Translations under genes and position numbers: made by a program | Assembly: GCA_027922465.2 (NCBI GenBank) | Contig: BQMF02000369.1 | Location: 62,001-126,000 of the forward strand | Length of the DNA stretch: 64,000 bases | DNA from: Turritopsis dohrnii | Lineage: Eukaryota > Cnidaria > Hydrozoa > Anthoathecata > Oceaniidae | Direction: 5' to 3' | The notes under the pieces: generated by a model | Told to the model about the DNA's origin: nothing | Databases searched by the model: none | What the model saw: only the letters and a program-made list of their open reading frames with translations | Part shown: positions 1 to 11,767 of the stretch, piece by piece | Layout: every line of letters begins with the position of its first letter | How positions within the stretch are numbered: position 1 is the first letter of the stretch

Positions 1-618
1 TTTTTACGACTGTTATAAAGATTCGAGTTATATCTCAAGATAGATTTGACCGTCTGCGTATTGCATGGCAAACTGCGCTGCGTTTTGATCAACTGAGGTC
101 ATATTTTGTTATCAAGCCCAAACAAAGCAATAATTTTGAATGTTTTCGAGATATTTTCGCACGTAATTGCGCAATTTTCTCTCTTCTTTTCTCCTTTAGT
201 TTCTTGCGTGCCGAATGTTTTTGATTTCCGTAATTTCCATTGTTAAGACATTGCAAACATGTAAAAGAATAAAGATATAATGAATGGGTGAACATTATCC
301 ATTCCTGAACACAAAAATGTGAATGCAATTTGAAAGCTTTTATCTTTTCAAATGTTGTTATGATAAATAAATGGTAAATAGGGGGTATGGACTGCAACGT
401 TTTCTTCCGCACGCAATGCAACATGCCGCATTGCATGGACTTGAAGAAATTGCGTAGTAGGAAAAAAACCTGAAAAATATCTGATCGATATGAAATTTTT
501 TCATATTGTCAGTTAATGAAATTTGTATTTTTTTATTCCATTAACTTCAACATGGCGGTACAAAAACCTGTCTCACTACCACAATTTCTACATTTAATAC
601 GGTGGCCCACAAGTGTCA
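1..618. other. No gene recognised
   Basis: AT-rich sequence. An open frame on the - strand (89-436) shows no family similarity I recognise and looks like chance. The stretch starting near 600 (a GGTGGCCCAC motif followed by short tandem repeats) may be the end of a transposon containing the HECT gene to the right; that is an inference, because I found no matching partner end. Confidence 0.5.
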
Positions 619-698
619 CGGCAAGAAAGAAAACCTTGCGGCAAAAAACAAAACTTCACGGCAAGAAGCAAAACTTCACGGCAAGAAGCAAAACTTCG
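619..698. repeat. 20 bp tandem repeat, four units
   Basis: Four consecutive 20 bp units based on CGGCAAGAAGCAAAACTTCA begin at 619, 639, 659 and 679. The next partial unit is interrupted by the MITE at 706, and a related CACGGCTAAAA motif continues after 1618, so the MITE landed inside the array. The units could be subterminal repeats of the element that carries the HECT gene. Confidence 0.85.
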
Positions 699-705
699 CG
701 GCTTA

Positions 706-1615
706 AGCCGGTTTTCCACTAGGCGATTTTATTCGCGCGAAGCGACTTTTTTCGCCGCTAAGCATGCGCAGTAGTGATATTGCGTCATGTCATGCTGAAG
801 TCAGCGATTCGCTTCAGCGAAAAAAAAAGTAGAATCCATTTCTACTTTTTGTGGCGAAAAAAGTCGCAAGCCAATCAGATTGCTCCATCTCGTCGTGCTA
901 GCAAGAAGTTTTTAATTTATTTAATGATTGATTGATTGATTATTGATATATTTTTAGTTAAGAAACATTACAAGTCCGTATAACTGTATAAATTTTCAGT
1001 TAAATTTAATTAACAAGACGTTTTAAGAAAAGAGGGAAAAAGAACCGTTGAGCAAAGCTGTGGCTTCAAGAAAGGAGTGTTTTTGGAGTGTTTTTTTTTG
1101 TTTCAGCTGAACGTTCAAATTTCTTCATAATTTTTTGATGGAACAACTATTTTATTATGAACAAAGTTTCTTCAAAAAAGATGTTTTTTTTTCCTTTCAA
1201 TTCATCAAATGAGTTTGTTGAAAACAATAGAGACTTCCGTTTAACAATTAAACAATTAAAAGCATGTTTTTAAAAAGTTGCCTACACAATCATGCGATTT
1301 GTGGAAGCAACTCAAAGTTTCTTCAATTACCTGAAATGTGTAAACCCTGTTTTACGCTCCTGATATAGGCGTCGTACCCAATATCTCTTTTTATATTTTT
1401 CTTTTCTTTTCTTGCATTTTTGAAGTTATAATAACTTTATTACAAAGAGTTTTCTTAACAGAAATGAACGTCTTGTTCTTTTCATGTTTACAAAATGGTT
1501 TGATTTTTGGCGCACTTTCGTACTGCTGGTGGAAATCAATTTTTTTTACCGCGACTTTTTTCACCGCGAAAAAAGTCGCTTCGCGCGAATAAATTCGCCT
1601 AGTGGAAAACCGGCT
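706..1615. mobile_element. Harbinger-type non-autonomous element (MITE), 910 bp
   Basis: The left end AGCCGGTTTTCCACTAGGCG is repeated inverted at the right end. The inverted homology continues for about 50 bp through an ATTCGCGCGAAGCGACTTTTTTCG-like stretch, with a few mismatches. TTA is duplicated on both sides (703-705 and 1616-1618), which is the TWA target preference of PIF/Harbinger elements. The interior has no long ORF, so the element is non-autonomous. It interrupts the 20 bp tandem repeat. Confidence 0.85.
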
Positions 1616-1747
1616 TTAAGAAAACATCACGGCTAAAAAAACCGCGCGCCGCAATCACGACCTTTTTAATCAAAATGGCACCTCATCATTGCAACATAAT
1701 GGTAACTTCAATTGCGGTAACACGTGCACTGGTGAAGATTTCTGGAC

Positions 1748-3843
1748 ATGTTTTGTATGCAATGTGGATGTAATTCTCCTGAAGGAGCTAACTTTTGCTT
1801 CAAATGTGGAAAAGGTTAGTTAGAAGAACATTTAAAATAGAAGAGTTGATATTTTTTATTCGTTGAAGCAGCATTCATCAGTATTTTATTTTTTGTTTGT
1901 AGATTTGCAGAAATGTGAAAGTTCTCATCATCGTGCTACTTCCTCTGTCAAGTCTTTTGAAACGTTCAGGAAGGAAAAGGGGCACCAGTGGACTGAAAGA
2001 GTGAAGAAAAAAAGGGAAAGTTGCTAAGAACACTGTTAAGCAAGAGGATGTTTCAATTAATATTGGTTTGATGGAATGGAGAGAGCAGGATGGTCAGTTG
2101 AAAGTTAGAAGAGGAAAGCGCATTGCCTTGAAAGTCTTCAATACAGACACAAGAGCAGCGATACTGATAAACGCTGAAAATAAATGGAGGCAGTATCACC
2201 CAGATTTATACAATGACAATGATGAATACTGTCTTTTATATGAAAGTGGTGTTGAAGCGCTAATACTATGCCTGGTTCAAATGAAACTTTCGTACTTCAC
2301 AAATATCGAGAGGAAATTGGAAAAGACTATAAACGCATAGTTTTATATTTGTGTAGAAAGTCTGATATCAAAACATTGGAAATGTTTACTGGTTCTAGTT
2401 CTCCTGAACCAATTGCTAAATTGCCAAAACTTGAAGATAATGATTTATTTCAATATGATGATATCACCAACTGGTCAGATACAGAACTTTTCTCAAGTAT
2501 TTGTAATCCAGAAATACCATCAACATCAAGTATGTATATAACAATGTTTTTCCTAATGCTCTTTTAAAAATATTCTTTGTTATGCTTGAAGAATTTCTCC
2601 ATGTTTTTGTTATAGGTGGTACACAAAATTCATATGACACATATTTGTCATTGTACAATAATGAGATCATTGATGCAGATGATGATTTAAACCAAGCTAT
2701 CGAAAAAGCTTAAAGGAACTCAATCATCAGCAAAATGAAAACCCCACTATTTTACTACAGCGTTTTATAAACGACAATCTGCTTGAGCATGAAGAGCCAT
2801 TGAATGTCATTATAAACCGACAGACCTTGTATAAATCAAGTTTACGGGCAATGAAGAGAGATTTGTTTTCGTACTTTAAACCTTTGAACATCCACTTCTG
2901 TGGTGAAGAAGCTTTAGATCAAGGTGGACCATGCAGAGAATATTTTAGGCTGCTCATGAGAGAAATCAGTGAAAGTCAGTTATTTACATCTTGTTGGTTT
3001 TCGCATAATACAGCCGCCCTTCAAAGTAGTGATTATGAACTTGCTGGCAGGATCACTGCTTGGAGCATTTTGCAGGGTGGACCTGGCCTTGGTAAATTGA
3101 GTGTTGACCTGTTTGCTTTATTGACTGATGCACCCTTTGATGTTCAAAGTATTATTTCAGTTGCAGAACCACAGTTTCAAGTTCTTTTGTCTGCACTTTA
3201 TGATTGCAAGTCAAATGAACATTTTGAAAAATTCAAGGAAAATTATGGTGACTCTATAGCTGATAGTGATTACCCTGGAATATACACTGCTAACTTCCAA
3301 GATAAAGATGTTGTTTTGAAGGTCATACTCAAACAAGAAATTGTCTATAAGGTTTATGCTGAAATTCAGCAATTTTTTGATGGGATGAATGAAATTGGAA
3401 AGTTAGGTGATATGACTAAAACACATACTGAGCTATTTAAAATTATTCTTGGTAAAACAAATAACCTATTAACATTTACATATTTCAAATCCATTTGTCA
3501 GGTGAACTATTCAGAAGATGGAACCAACAGAAGGTTATTAGAAAATAACGTACACTACTACTTTGAAATGATTTTGCTAGACATTTTTGAAGGACAGTTG
3601 CCCAATATCACTTGCAAGGACCTGCTCACTTTTATTACTGGTGCAGATCAGGTACCAGCGCTTGGATTTCCGGAACCAATAAAAATTTGCTTTTATGATT
3701 TTGAGGATGGTATGAAACGACTACCATACGCTTCCACTTGCTCATTGGCTATTTATCTACCTCGACAAGTGAAAGATGAAAAAGAGCTTTCAGAGTTACT
3801 TGTTACATCTTTATTGGAGAGTGCTGGCTTTGGAAAATGTTAA
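1748..3843 (+). pseudogene. HECT-domain E3 ubiquitin ligase-like gene with zinc ribbon, frameshifted
   Basis: Exon 1 (1748-1814) encodes an N-terminal zinc ribbon (CMQCG...CFKCG). Exon 2 starts at 1903 after a TTTGTAG acceptor, and a second intron (2530-2615) separates it from the HECT part. The HECT domain is open from about 2720 to 3843. It shows the EALDQGGPCREYF signature and the terminal TC of LPYASTCSLAIYLP, so the catalytic cysteine is present. Reading along the family needs three single-base frame changes: in the A-run near 2010, near 2265, and near 2712 (EKA-stop versus KELNHQQ). The domain order resembles G2E3-like HECT proteins that are amplified in invertebrate genomes. The frameshifts mean either decay or assembly indels. 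It converges with an integrase gene 0.7 kb downstream, so it may be transposon cargo. Confidence 0.8.
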
Positions 3844-4572
3844 GAACTAGTTTTTTATCCAGTGTCTATCTATTTACATTTTTTACATTTTGTGTTTTTG
3901 TTTATTTTGTGAAAAAAGAGTATATGCCATGAAAGTGTACCATGAAGTTGAACTGTTAAGAGCTAGTTTTGTTTTATTTCTTCAATCGTTAGTTGATTAG
4001 TTAATTGGTTTGAAAAGTTTGTTTGTTTGTTTGTTTGTTTTCACTTTTCATTAGTCTTCTGTTAATAACTTCTGTTACACATTGTTTGAGTTTTATATTA
4101 CAGTGAAACTCCTAATATATAGTTTATGAAAACACTTTCAGACCATGAAAACTTTATGGTCAAAATCCTGATAAATTAATTGGACTTAGTGAGCAATTGA
4201 TCCAAGATCATGCACTCTTTTAAACGCTTTTATAAGGATTTTTACTGAGAGGTTTGGTGGTCTAAAAATGTTAGAAAAACACTTTCTGAGATTGGTCATT
4301 TAAAAGCGACTGCCATCAGGACTTTTGGTTACTCTCTTAGGTTTCATTGTAGATGTTTATATTTTTACTTGACTATATTTTTACTTGACTATATTTATGC
4401 TTTCGAAAAAAGAAAGAGGTTAATCTTGACGTTTATGCAGAAATCGTGTAACAGAGTAAGTTGAAAATAAATAACATGGAACATCTATAGTAGAAAGAAA
4501 CCTCAGATATTTTTTTACCTAACACTAGATTAGCCTTTGGTTGCATTTTTCTTCTACATTAAAAGAAATGTT
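3844..4572. other. Gap between the convergent HECT and integrase genes
   Basis: AT-rich, with a (GTTT)n run at about 4017-4040 and a duplicated TTTTTACTTGACTATA motif near 4365-4395. There is no coding signal. It would serve as the shared 3' region of the two genes. Confidence 0.5.
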
Positions 4573-5773
4573 TCATATTCCGTTACAAGATGCCTCTTTC
4601 AAACGATTAAACATTGATAAAGAATCTTCATAATTCGATGCGTCTTCTAACCCTAAGGTATCCTGAACATATTTGAAATACTCTTCAAGATGCAGAAGAA
4701 AATATAATATTTTCTTCTGCATCGACAGAAATATACGAGCCAACCCTATTAAGTTCATGGTGAGGAACCTTTAATTTCAAGTTTTCTTTACCACCACTGC
4801 GATCAGGCAGGAAAAAAAGAGTATCAGGCTTTCCAGAAATAGTGCCAAAGCGAGATTTGCGTATTTTGTGAGTGTTCCACAAGTTTTTAATGGCATCCAA
4901 ATCTTTTTGTATAATATTAGAAAAACAATACCATAGGCATTCTTTTTCAAATTGTACACTCAAATCAAAAATCTCATTCGACTCCAAGTCAAGAAAAAAA
5001 TTTCTCCACCAGCTGCCTCTTGATCTCATAAAATGAGACCACCAATTCTCAATTCGCTGATTTCTAGGCGATGATACATACTTATGTGCATCTGTATCAT
5101 TCCAAAAAAATGAATGTATTGAAGCAGCCAGGCTATTTTCTGTTCCCAAGTCAGTTATAAATTTTACTGGGCAACCATCAAATTCTTTTACGGCGTTTAG
5201 AAATTGGTTTGCGATCTTGTGAGGGCAATTATTTGAGCGTAAAACGACTAGCCAAAGAAGTTTTCTACTATACCCATCTATAGCGGCATGTATAGGAAAA
5301 CCGAATGGCTTCAATTTATCATGGCCGTCCATATGCCATGCATAATTTGGGCCTGGATTGCTGTAAATTCTGCGACGAAGTCGATGCTTGCGTCTAGTTT
5401 CACATCCAAGTGGATCAATTTCTTTAAGTAGATTTTGTACAATATAACGAGGAACATGTAGCCCGTTGATTTGTAATGAATGCCAGACCGTTCTATAACC
5501 ATCAGATGATCCTGGACCTGATACATGATCACGAATCATCGCACGTGCTCTTTGCAATGATTGTATGGGTAGATCAGTACTTGTTCTCCGAAAAAGACCG
5601 TATGTCTTCAAACGGCGCAATAAGGTGCTTTTACTTATTTCATACTTGTAACAATATTTCAAAAAATCCAAAATTTCTTTATATTCGTATCCATGGTCAA
5701 AGTAATATGTAATCCACTGTTTTTCATCAAATTCATCGTCGGATTCACTGCAGTCATTATCTACAATGAACAT
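4573..5773 (-). pseudogene. IS3EU-like transposase/integrase (rve-type DDE), one frameshift
   Basis: Starts at ATG 5773 and is open to 4685 (362 aa). The frame then shifts near 4690 and the family C-terminus continues to 4573 (EEYFKYVQDTLG...FNRLKEA). The N-terminus has a helix-turn-helix region (EILDFLKYCYK...TLLRRLKTYGLFRR). The catalytic core shows D in WHMDGHDKLKPFG, D in FITDLGTEN and E in RNQRIENWWSHF, with 33 residues between the second D and the E. This integrase-core family is widespread in invertebrate transposons; assignment to IS3EU rests on remembered motifs. The gene converges with the HECT gene. A second, more decayed copy lies at about 21.96-22.49 kb. I found no terminal inverted repeats around this one. 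Confidence 0.8.
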
Positions 5774-6009
5774 TCAGTATAACAGGAATGAAATTAAATC
5801 TTATGTTAGTGTAAGTAAGAAAAAAATAATAATAATAATATAATAATATAAGATAAAAAGCTTTCCTCTTCCTTTCTTCGTATATATAAATTATTTTCTA
5901 TACATAAAAATACATTTGTTAGCAAAGTTATCCATTACCCATAGCAGAACTTCCACTTTGATACCATACATAAACAACAACCTTGAGCTAATATACCCTC
6001 GATCTTTAA

Positions 6010-6378
6010 AGCTTGATTCTCACTAGGCGATAACAACGCGCTGACCACAGTGCACACGATTTCTTATCTCGTTTTACAATTCGTCCTACAGGTATTTCGA
6101 TTTTTCGTCGATGTTCTCACTAGGAATAAATGTAGCTCTTTTTACCAACCGGACGTGAAAAAAGGAGAAAAAGTGAAATGGCAGCAATTAATGAAAAATT
6201 GTTGTTGTTGCTCCTGCTTCGAAGAGGACACCCGAAACTTAGGAAAAGAAAAAAATACAAAAAGAAATTTCAGACAAGTGAGGTTATTCGGAACAGGAAG
6301 GAATTAGGAGACTTCCATCGTTTATTTCCTGGACTTATTAAAAACACTTTCACGCTTTTATCAAATAAGCAAGGGTAA
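6010..6378 (+). pseudogene. PIF/Harbinger transposase N-terminal fragment
   Basis: The frame from 6178 (MAAINEKLLLLLLLRRG... KRKKYKKKFQ...ELGDFHRLF) matches the N-terminus of the intact Harbinger transposase found at 55160-53805 in this window (RRRLRYRKSKRK...STGEFHRLV). It stops after about 65 residues, before any catalytic motif. A motif TTCTCACTAGGCGATAACAA just upstream at 6012 resembles a Harbinger terminal repeat. It is a truncated remnant. Confidence 0.7.
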
Positions 6379-6868
6379 CTTTGAACTTGAATAGTAAGTA
6401 ATCCAGTCTGACATCATATCTGAACGATTCCTAAGCAAAAATGTGATACCGGCCTTGTACATGTTTAAAATGATGACATCATCAAGCTGTTTTGTCGCTC
6501 CAAAGCGACTGACGTATTGATTTTCATATATTTACGTTTTTGCATTATTTACTCAGAAATGAAATATCTATCGATTGATATACTTGCACAACAAAATTGA
6601 CGTCAAGAATGTTTTGACGTATGGCGTGACGTCATCAAACCATTTAAATTTCCCGACACAGCACCTTAAATTTTTTTTCAAAAATCGGGATCCTGATTTT
6701 TCGGCCATTTGGTCTATTTAATGATTTGAAAGTGATTTGGTTTTGTCCCCAACTTGTCCAATTTTTTTCAGCTACCGGCCTAATTCCTTTAAAATGTTGC
6801 TCTGTCTGTCTGGCTCTGAAAATGTTTATGTAAATTCTGTGATTTTGATTAGAAAGAAACGATGGCTA
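6379..6868. other. No gene recognised
   Basis: Non-coding, with several TGACGTCA-like motifs (6600-6640). Short open frames here have no recognisable similarity. Confidence 0.4.
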
Positions 6869-7160
6869 ATTAGGGAGATTCGTAAACTCGACGAGCCTGT
6901 TACACGAAAAAAATCAATTACTTGTGAGAATTTTTTTAATAATGTTCTACTAAAACGGTACTTCAGAGATTTAAAGCCTTTTGTTGTATCAAAAGAAACA
7001 TCATTACTTTGCACGCTTATTTCAAGTGTTGATGTGAAGTTTCTGATGACTTTGTAGGGAAAAATTCACGAACAACTCTACTAAGTTGTATACAATTCCC
7101 TACAAATCTATAGAAAAATAGTTTCGTGTAAACGAAACAGGATTTTTCCGAATCCCGCTA
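6869..7160 (+). repeat. Dispersed repeat, copy A (inverted partner at 14254-14531)
   Basis: About 290 bp running from TAGGGAGATTCGTAAAC to TTTTTCCGAATCCCGCTAA. It is nearly identical to the reverse complement of 14254-14531. Both copies can be read as REIRK.DEPVTRKKSITCEN at one end, and both contain the TTTCGTGTAAACGAAAC palindrome at the other. The element family is unknown to me. Copy B ends close to a mariner-like terminal repeat at 14587-14609. Confidence 0.75.
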
Positions 7161-8755
7161 ATCGAGCAGAATGTGTGCAAAGTAGTGCAATTTGACAGTG
7201 AAAGTTGTTTCTCTCTCTTTTTTTTATCTATAATCTAGAAGGGTCCCAACCTTGGTGGAGCCTCCTACTTCACTATATTTACCTGTTTCACAACATTCAC
7301 AATGGCACTCAAATCTGTCAATACGCCCCTGATATTCTTCATAAAAAGGTTGTTTTTCTCCTATATGAGAGTCCAAAGGTATTTAAAAGAACAACAATGG
7401 AGACATAGACGTATCATATGGTTCCTGTGTCAAATTGCAACCATTAGACTTTATGGTGTAAACCTTGTGAAATGTATCTGGGTTAGTGAGGGTAAGGGTC
7501 GGGCTTTTGACCGTTTAAATGTAATGGTTGAAATTTGACACATGAACATACTCTATTCAAGGTCAGTCGCAAAAAGTGGATTACGATATTTCTTTTCAGT
7601 CTTAAGTATCGATTAGGTTTTTTGCACACTTTCCTTTTTTACATAAATGACTAAATTCTCATCCACAAATTTTGACTAAGCTCTAGCTACACCTCTGGGA
7701 GAGATGGAATTTATCCGTGTAAATTTATTCTTTTTCTAAAAGATAACCTGTGTGAGACAGCTACCGTATTGCATAATCATATATATCTTGAAAAGTATAC
7801 AATGATATATGTTTTGTATATTGAAAACTGATTTTTCAACATTTGTTAGTTTTGAAAAATGTTGTTTGGGAATGTCACAATAATGATCTTATCAATTATT
7901 TTGAATATTTGTTTGGTTTTACTATTTCAGGTATATATAAAGCACTAATCAAGAGTTATCAACATCAATGTATGATTTAGGAAGAAAAATATCAATAGCT
8001 ATAACAAAATAATTGAACTTTTGAGTCAGAGACAGAAGAAGTATACAGTATCAACCATTTAGGGCATTTCTAGCCATATATGGTCTTAAAATGATGCAAT
8101 ATTCAGAAACTATTGATTTTCAGAAAACTTCAGAGAATAAGTCATTTGAAAAGAACATATGAACCAATGCTTGTGAAAACCTCGAAACACTTGTTGACTC
8201 TGAAAAGACAACTATGATATGCAACGATTTTCCAGTCTATGGATACATTTTTATGGAGAATACATTTCATATATATGAGAGTCAGAACAGTGTACAGAAG
8301 TTACGAATCTGTGCTTATGCATAACAGAACTGAAAAGCTATTGTTGCTCAAATCAGTTTGTTTTCTATTGTTCCCTCCTTCCCTTATTTATCTCTACCTC
8401 ACGTTCCCAAAACTCCTGAACTGAATAAGCTGTAACTGTTTAAGTTAAAGATAGAATAAACCCATAACAGCAAAAATGTACCTTTCCTCTGGGAACTAAA
8501 GTTTTATTCATTGTGTTTTCAAGGCAAAATAAACGTGAAGATATCCTTTTTCCCTTTTTATATGAATTCTTACACTTTTTTAGCTCGCATGAATTTATTG
8601 AATGAAAATATCCGCTTATTCTTTGTTTTCGCTGGTGGAAGGTTCAGCCACAGGCGATCACGATTATTCGGATACTGGTTTTGTTGGCAATTCGTTATCA
8701 GCATTGAGTATTATAAGATACTGTGCTCCCTATTTGGTTACCTCTAAACGAACTA
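7161..8755. other. No gene recognised
   Basis: AT-rich sequence. Short ORFs on the + strand (7205, 7302, 8239, 8511) have low-complexity, hydrophobic translations typical of chance frames. Confidence 0.5.
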
Positions 8756-9855
8756 CAGTGAACTCTCTATAACTCGAATCCCTTTAACTCGAATCTCCCT
8801 TTAACTCGAACGATTTCGTTGGCACGGTGGGAATTTCCTAATAAACTCTCATAAAAAACTCCCTATTACTCGAATCTCTATAACTCGAAACTCTCTTTAA
8901 CTCGAACAAATTCTGTGGTCCCTTGATGTATTTCCTCTCTATAACTCGAATGTCGCAGCATGTATCTAGAAGTTTTTATGATACAAGTAGGATTTTTTTC
9001 GATTGTTTTGACTCCGTAAATGTAAATGGAGTCTTAACTAATTCGAATGTTTCAAATTTACATGGTGGGGGTCTTAAATGATTCGAATGTCATTCGAACA
9101 AACATTCAAACAAAACGTAAACACGATTCTTTGGTATTGAACAGTTGGAGTTGGGATTTACAATGAGACTTCTGTTTGTATGGGAGATGATGACAACTGT
9201 ACCAAAGATTTTCCCAAATCATTCTGTGATTCAACACAAATGAATGTTAATGGTTATCCTTTGTATCGCAGACGAAATAATGGTCGAACTGTGAGGGTTA
9301 AAAATGTAGATTTAGATAATCGATGGGTAGTTCCATACTGTCCCTCCTCCTTGGTAACCACATCGCATGGAAGACTAACAACTGCTGATATAATTGCCGA
9401 AGTAACAGGAACTCAACAACAAAACGAAGCGGACGAAGAAAATAACGACGAAGAGAATGAAGATACAGTAACTAAACCAACGAATACAGAAGTGCGGAGA
9501 GCTATCAGTGTTCTTGAAGATTTCAGCCTCTTTTCAAATTTCGGGGAGGCAATGATGAAATCACTTAAGGACTTGAATCAAATTGTCGAGAAAGATGTCC
9601 TTAATGCACAAAAGCAAACTGTAATTTCTGATTTCTTTTCCCAAGGATAAATTGTCGAGATATAATATTTGGTATTTATTTTTTAATTCTTTCCTCCCCA
9701 ATCCATATAAGGAAAAAATCAAGCTTAATTGGCCATTTGTATAAAAGTTTCAACAAAAACTTGGAAAAACTCCCAACTCTCTATTACTCGAAACTCTCTA
9801 TAACTCGAACGGTTTCCAATTCCCCGTGGGTATTCGAGTTATAGAGAGTTCACTG
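8756..9855. mobile_element. pogo/Tigger-type element with chimeric ORF, 1.1 kb
   Basis: The left end CAGTGAACTCTCTATAACTC is mirrored exactly at the right end (GAGTTATAGAGAGTTCACTG). TA is duplicated outside both (8754-8755 and 9856-9857). Subterminal copies of TATAACTCGAA/TTTAACTCGAA repeat at least six times on the left (8769-8945) and twice on the right (9781-9810), a common pogo layout. The length is too short for a whole transposase; the only ORF is the fusion at 9180-9650. Confidence 0.9.
9180..9650 (+). CDS. Fusion ORF: Helitron Rep/helicase segment joined to pogo transposase C-terminus
   Basis: 156 aa from ATG 9180, uninterrupted. Residues about 4-60 (KDFPKSF...GYPLYRRRNNGRTV...LDNRWVVPYCP) match the conserved segment of Helitron replication-helicase proteins that reads KxFPKxF...GYPxYRRR...DNRWVVPYNP. 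Residues about 65-156 (TTADIIAEVTG, an acidic stretch, VRRAISVLEDF, ending KQTVISDFFSQG) look like the tail of Tigger/pogo transposases, which end in a similar DFF motif. No catalytic residue of either enzyme is present, so it cannot be a transposase or helicase. It is either a captured fragment that stayed open by chance or a small fusion protein. Transcription is unknown. Confidence 0.75.
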   Translation: MGDDDNCTKDFPKSFCDSTQMNVNGYPLYRRRNNGRTVRVKNVDLDNRWVVPYCPSSLVTTSHGRLTTADIIAEVTGTQQQNEADEENNDEENEDTVTKPTNTEVRRAISVLEDFSLFSNFGEAMMKSLKDLNQIVEKDVLNAQKQTVISDFFSQG

Positions 9856-10276
9856 TACTTTCTTTCATTGAGCTGATTTTTTGCCGCAGATTTAGCGACC
9901 GTGGTCGTTCTTGTTTTCATTTGGAGTAAAAGTTCATAAAAAAAACCATGTTTTCTCTCTAAGCTTTAAGTTTTTGATGCAAAGAGTTGGGCCGTCAATA
10001 ACGGTTCATTGCATTTACATTGCCTCTAAGACCTTTTACTTTTACTTAACTTTTACTGTTCTCCATTTCTCGTTAAGGGATACTTTTTTCCAATTTCTAA
10101 ATTTAGCTCACTGTAAACATACATAAATATTCATACACCTTTATTTTTATATCTGTTATTTCAGAGGACATCAAAGATAACCGTGTATATTTATGTGAAT
10201 ATGATACTACTGTAGATTTGTATCCTGTATAAATATTCGAGAAACAAACAAACAAACAAACAAACAAACGAATATA
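9856..10276. other. No gene; (CAAA)n microsatellite
   Basis: AT-rich, with a (CAAA)7-type run at about 10240-10268 immediately left of a mariner-like terminal motif. Confidence 0.5.
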
Positions 10277-10750
10277 CCGGGTGGGCCAAAAAAAACGCAA
10301 CATAAGTTCAAGTTCAAGTTTTGTATCTTTGCAAAAAAAAAACAAAAAACAAAAAAAAGAAGATAAGTTCAAGTGAGTACAACTCAAGAATATTAGGCTG
10401 TGATTACAATTTTAATACAAAGCAATATATCCAACCTAGCCTAGGATCATTCTCTAAAACAACCAATCCATTAAAGTGGATAAAAATTTTTTTTATATAA
10501 ATTTTAGGGAAGGCCTCTATTTTAAAAATGTTACAAAATTTGACGTTAAAAGTTGTAAAGCTAAAGCGCGTTCTTTTCTGTCAACTACTTCTGGTCTGCT
10601 ACGCTTTGCACTACAATGCCTTCAGTTCATTATTTCATAGTCATACGAAAAAAAGATAGTGTGGTGATTCGGGCCGCTGGTATTTTTTTGAAGAAAAACC
10701 TCAATTTACATAGGGGTGGCCGGAAATATGGTGCACTGAATTCTGTAAAG

Positions 10751-11690
10751 ATGGCTTCATCTGAGGAAGAATATTTATGTGGAGAAGAACTTGATGTGAT
10801 TCGTTCGTTAATACAAGATGATTTTTGACCTCCGTTCTCCTTTAAAGATCCTATTTTGGATGTCGAAGAAGTTAGCGTTGTTTCGGAAACGTCAAGTGAT
10901 CTTGATTTAAGTTTTAAGTGTCATCTTTGTCCTAAGGTATGCCTAACAAAAAGAGGCCTCGCAAGACATCAGAAAGTTAAGCATGGTGGTAAATTAGATC
11001 AGTCAGCCTCATCAGAAAATCCAACTTCTAAGTCCGCTGAAGAGATTCTTCATCCTTACCATTTGAAAAGATATTGAAAAGAGTGTAGAAGGAAAATATG
11101 TGTTACCCTGAGGAGGTGAGAAACGAATTTCAGAAGTATCAAGTTGGGAACATTGAGGAAGTGCTAAAAACATATGAAATTATTCGTGATGACATAAAAC
11201 AATACAATGGTAATGCAGAAAAGTTTTATCCTAAGTTTTATATGCACATCACAGGATCAAGCAACCCTTTCCAAAGACTGAGTCCAAATTGCAGTGTTTT
11301 GTTAGGATTTGAGCTGGCAAACCATGTATTAGCTCATCTTTCAGGAGCTGTGGTACACAATGATTCACCACATGGTGAATTACCACATGATTCTACAAAA
11401 TTTACTGATCAGGAAAAGTCTGTGATTTGTTACCTTTCTGGCTACGTGTTCAGTGCTATGTACCGTAGGATACGTTTTTCAAAGAAAGAAAAAAAACAAA
11501 AAACCATCAGCAGTGCTTAGCAATACTACTAGCTGGAAAGTATGACGATGAATCCAGTTTGAAAGAACATCATCTTGTAGAAACACATGACCGTGGTGGC
11601 TTATGGGAAGTGAAAAAGGAAGTGTTTAATATATCTTTACAACAACTGAAGCACATTTTGCAAGCTAACTCTTTTACTTTCTGCATCTAG
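10751..11690 (+). pseudogene. Transposon-borne C2H2 zinc-finger gene, broken
   Basis: Starts MASSEEEYLCGEELDVIRSL at 10751. An in-frame TGA follows at 10826. The same frame continues into a C2H2 finger (FKCHLCPKVC...RGLARHQKVKH, about 10910-10985) and stops again at 11075. A shifted frame (11098-11520) carries the body of the protein (YPEEVRNEFQKYQVG... FELANHVLAHLSG...VICYLSGYVF). Another shift near 11510 leads to LAGKYDDESSLKEHHLVET. With two stops and two shifts the gene is not functional. I have seen this body only as an unnamed, repeated invertebrate protein; its role is unknown. It lies tail-to-tail with the THAP exon. Confidence 0.65.
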
Positions 11691-11767
11691 GTTGATCACA
11701 TGAACATACTTAATAGTTGTCTTTGTACTATTTTATACATTTAAAATACATTTTAGAGAATACTTAC

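Noticed and set aside
89..436. 115-codon frame on the - strand
   Set aside because: Cysteine/lysine-rich, no family similarity, AT-rich context; a chance frame is more likely.
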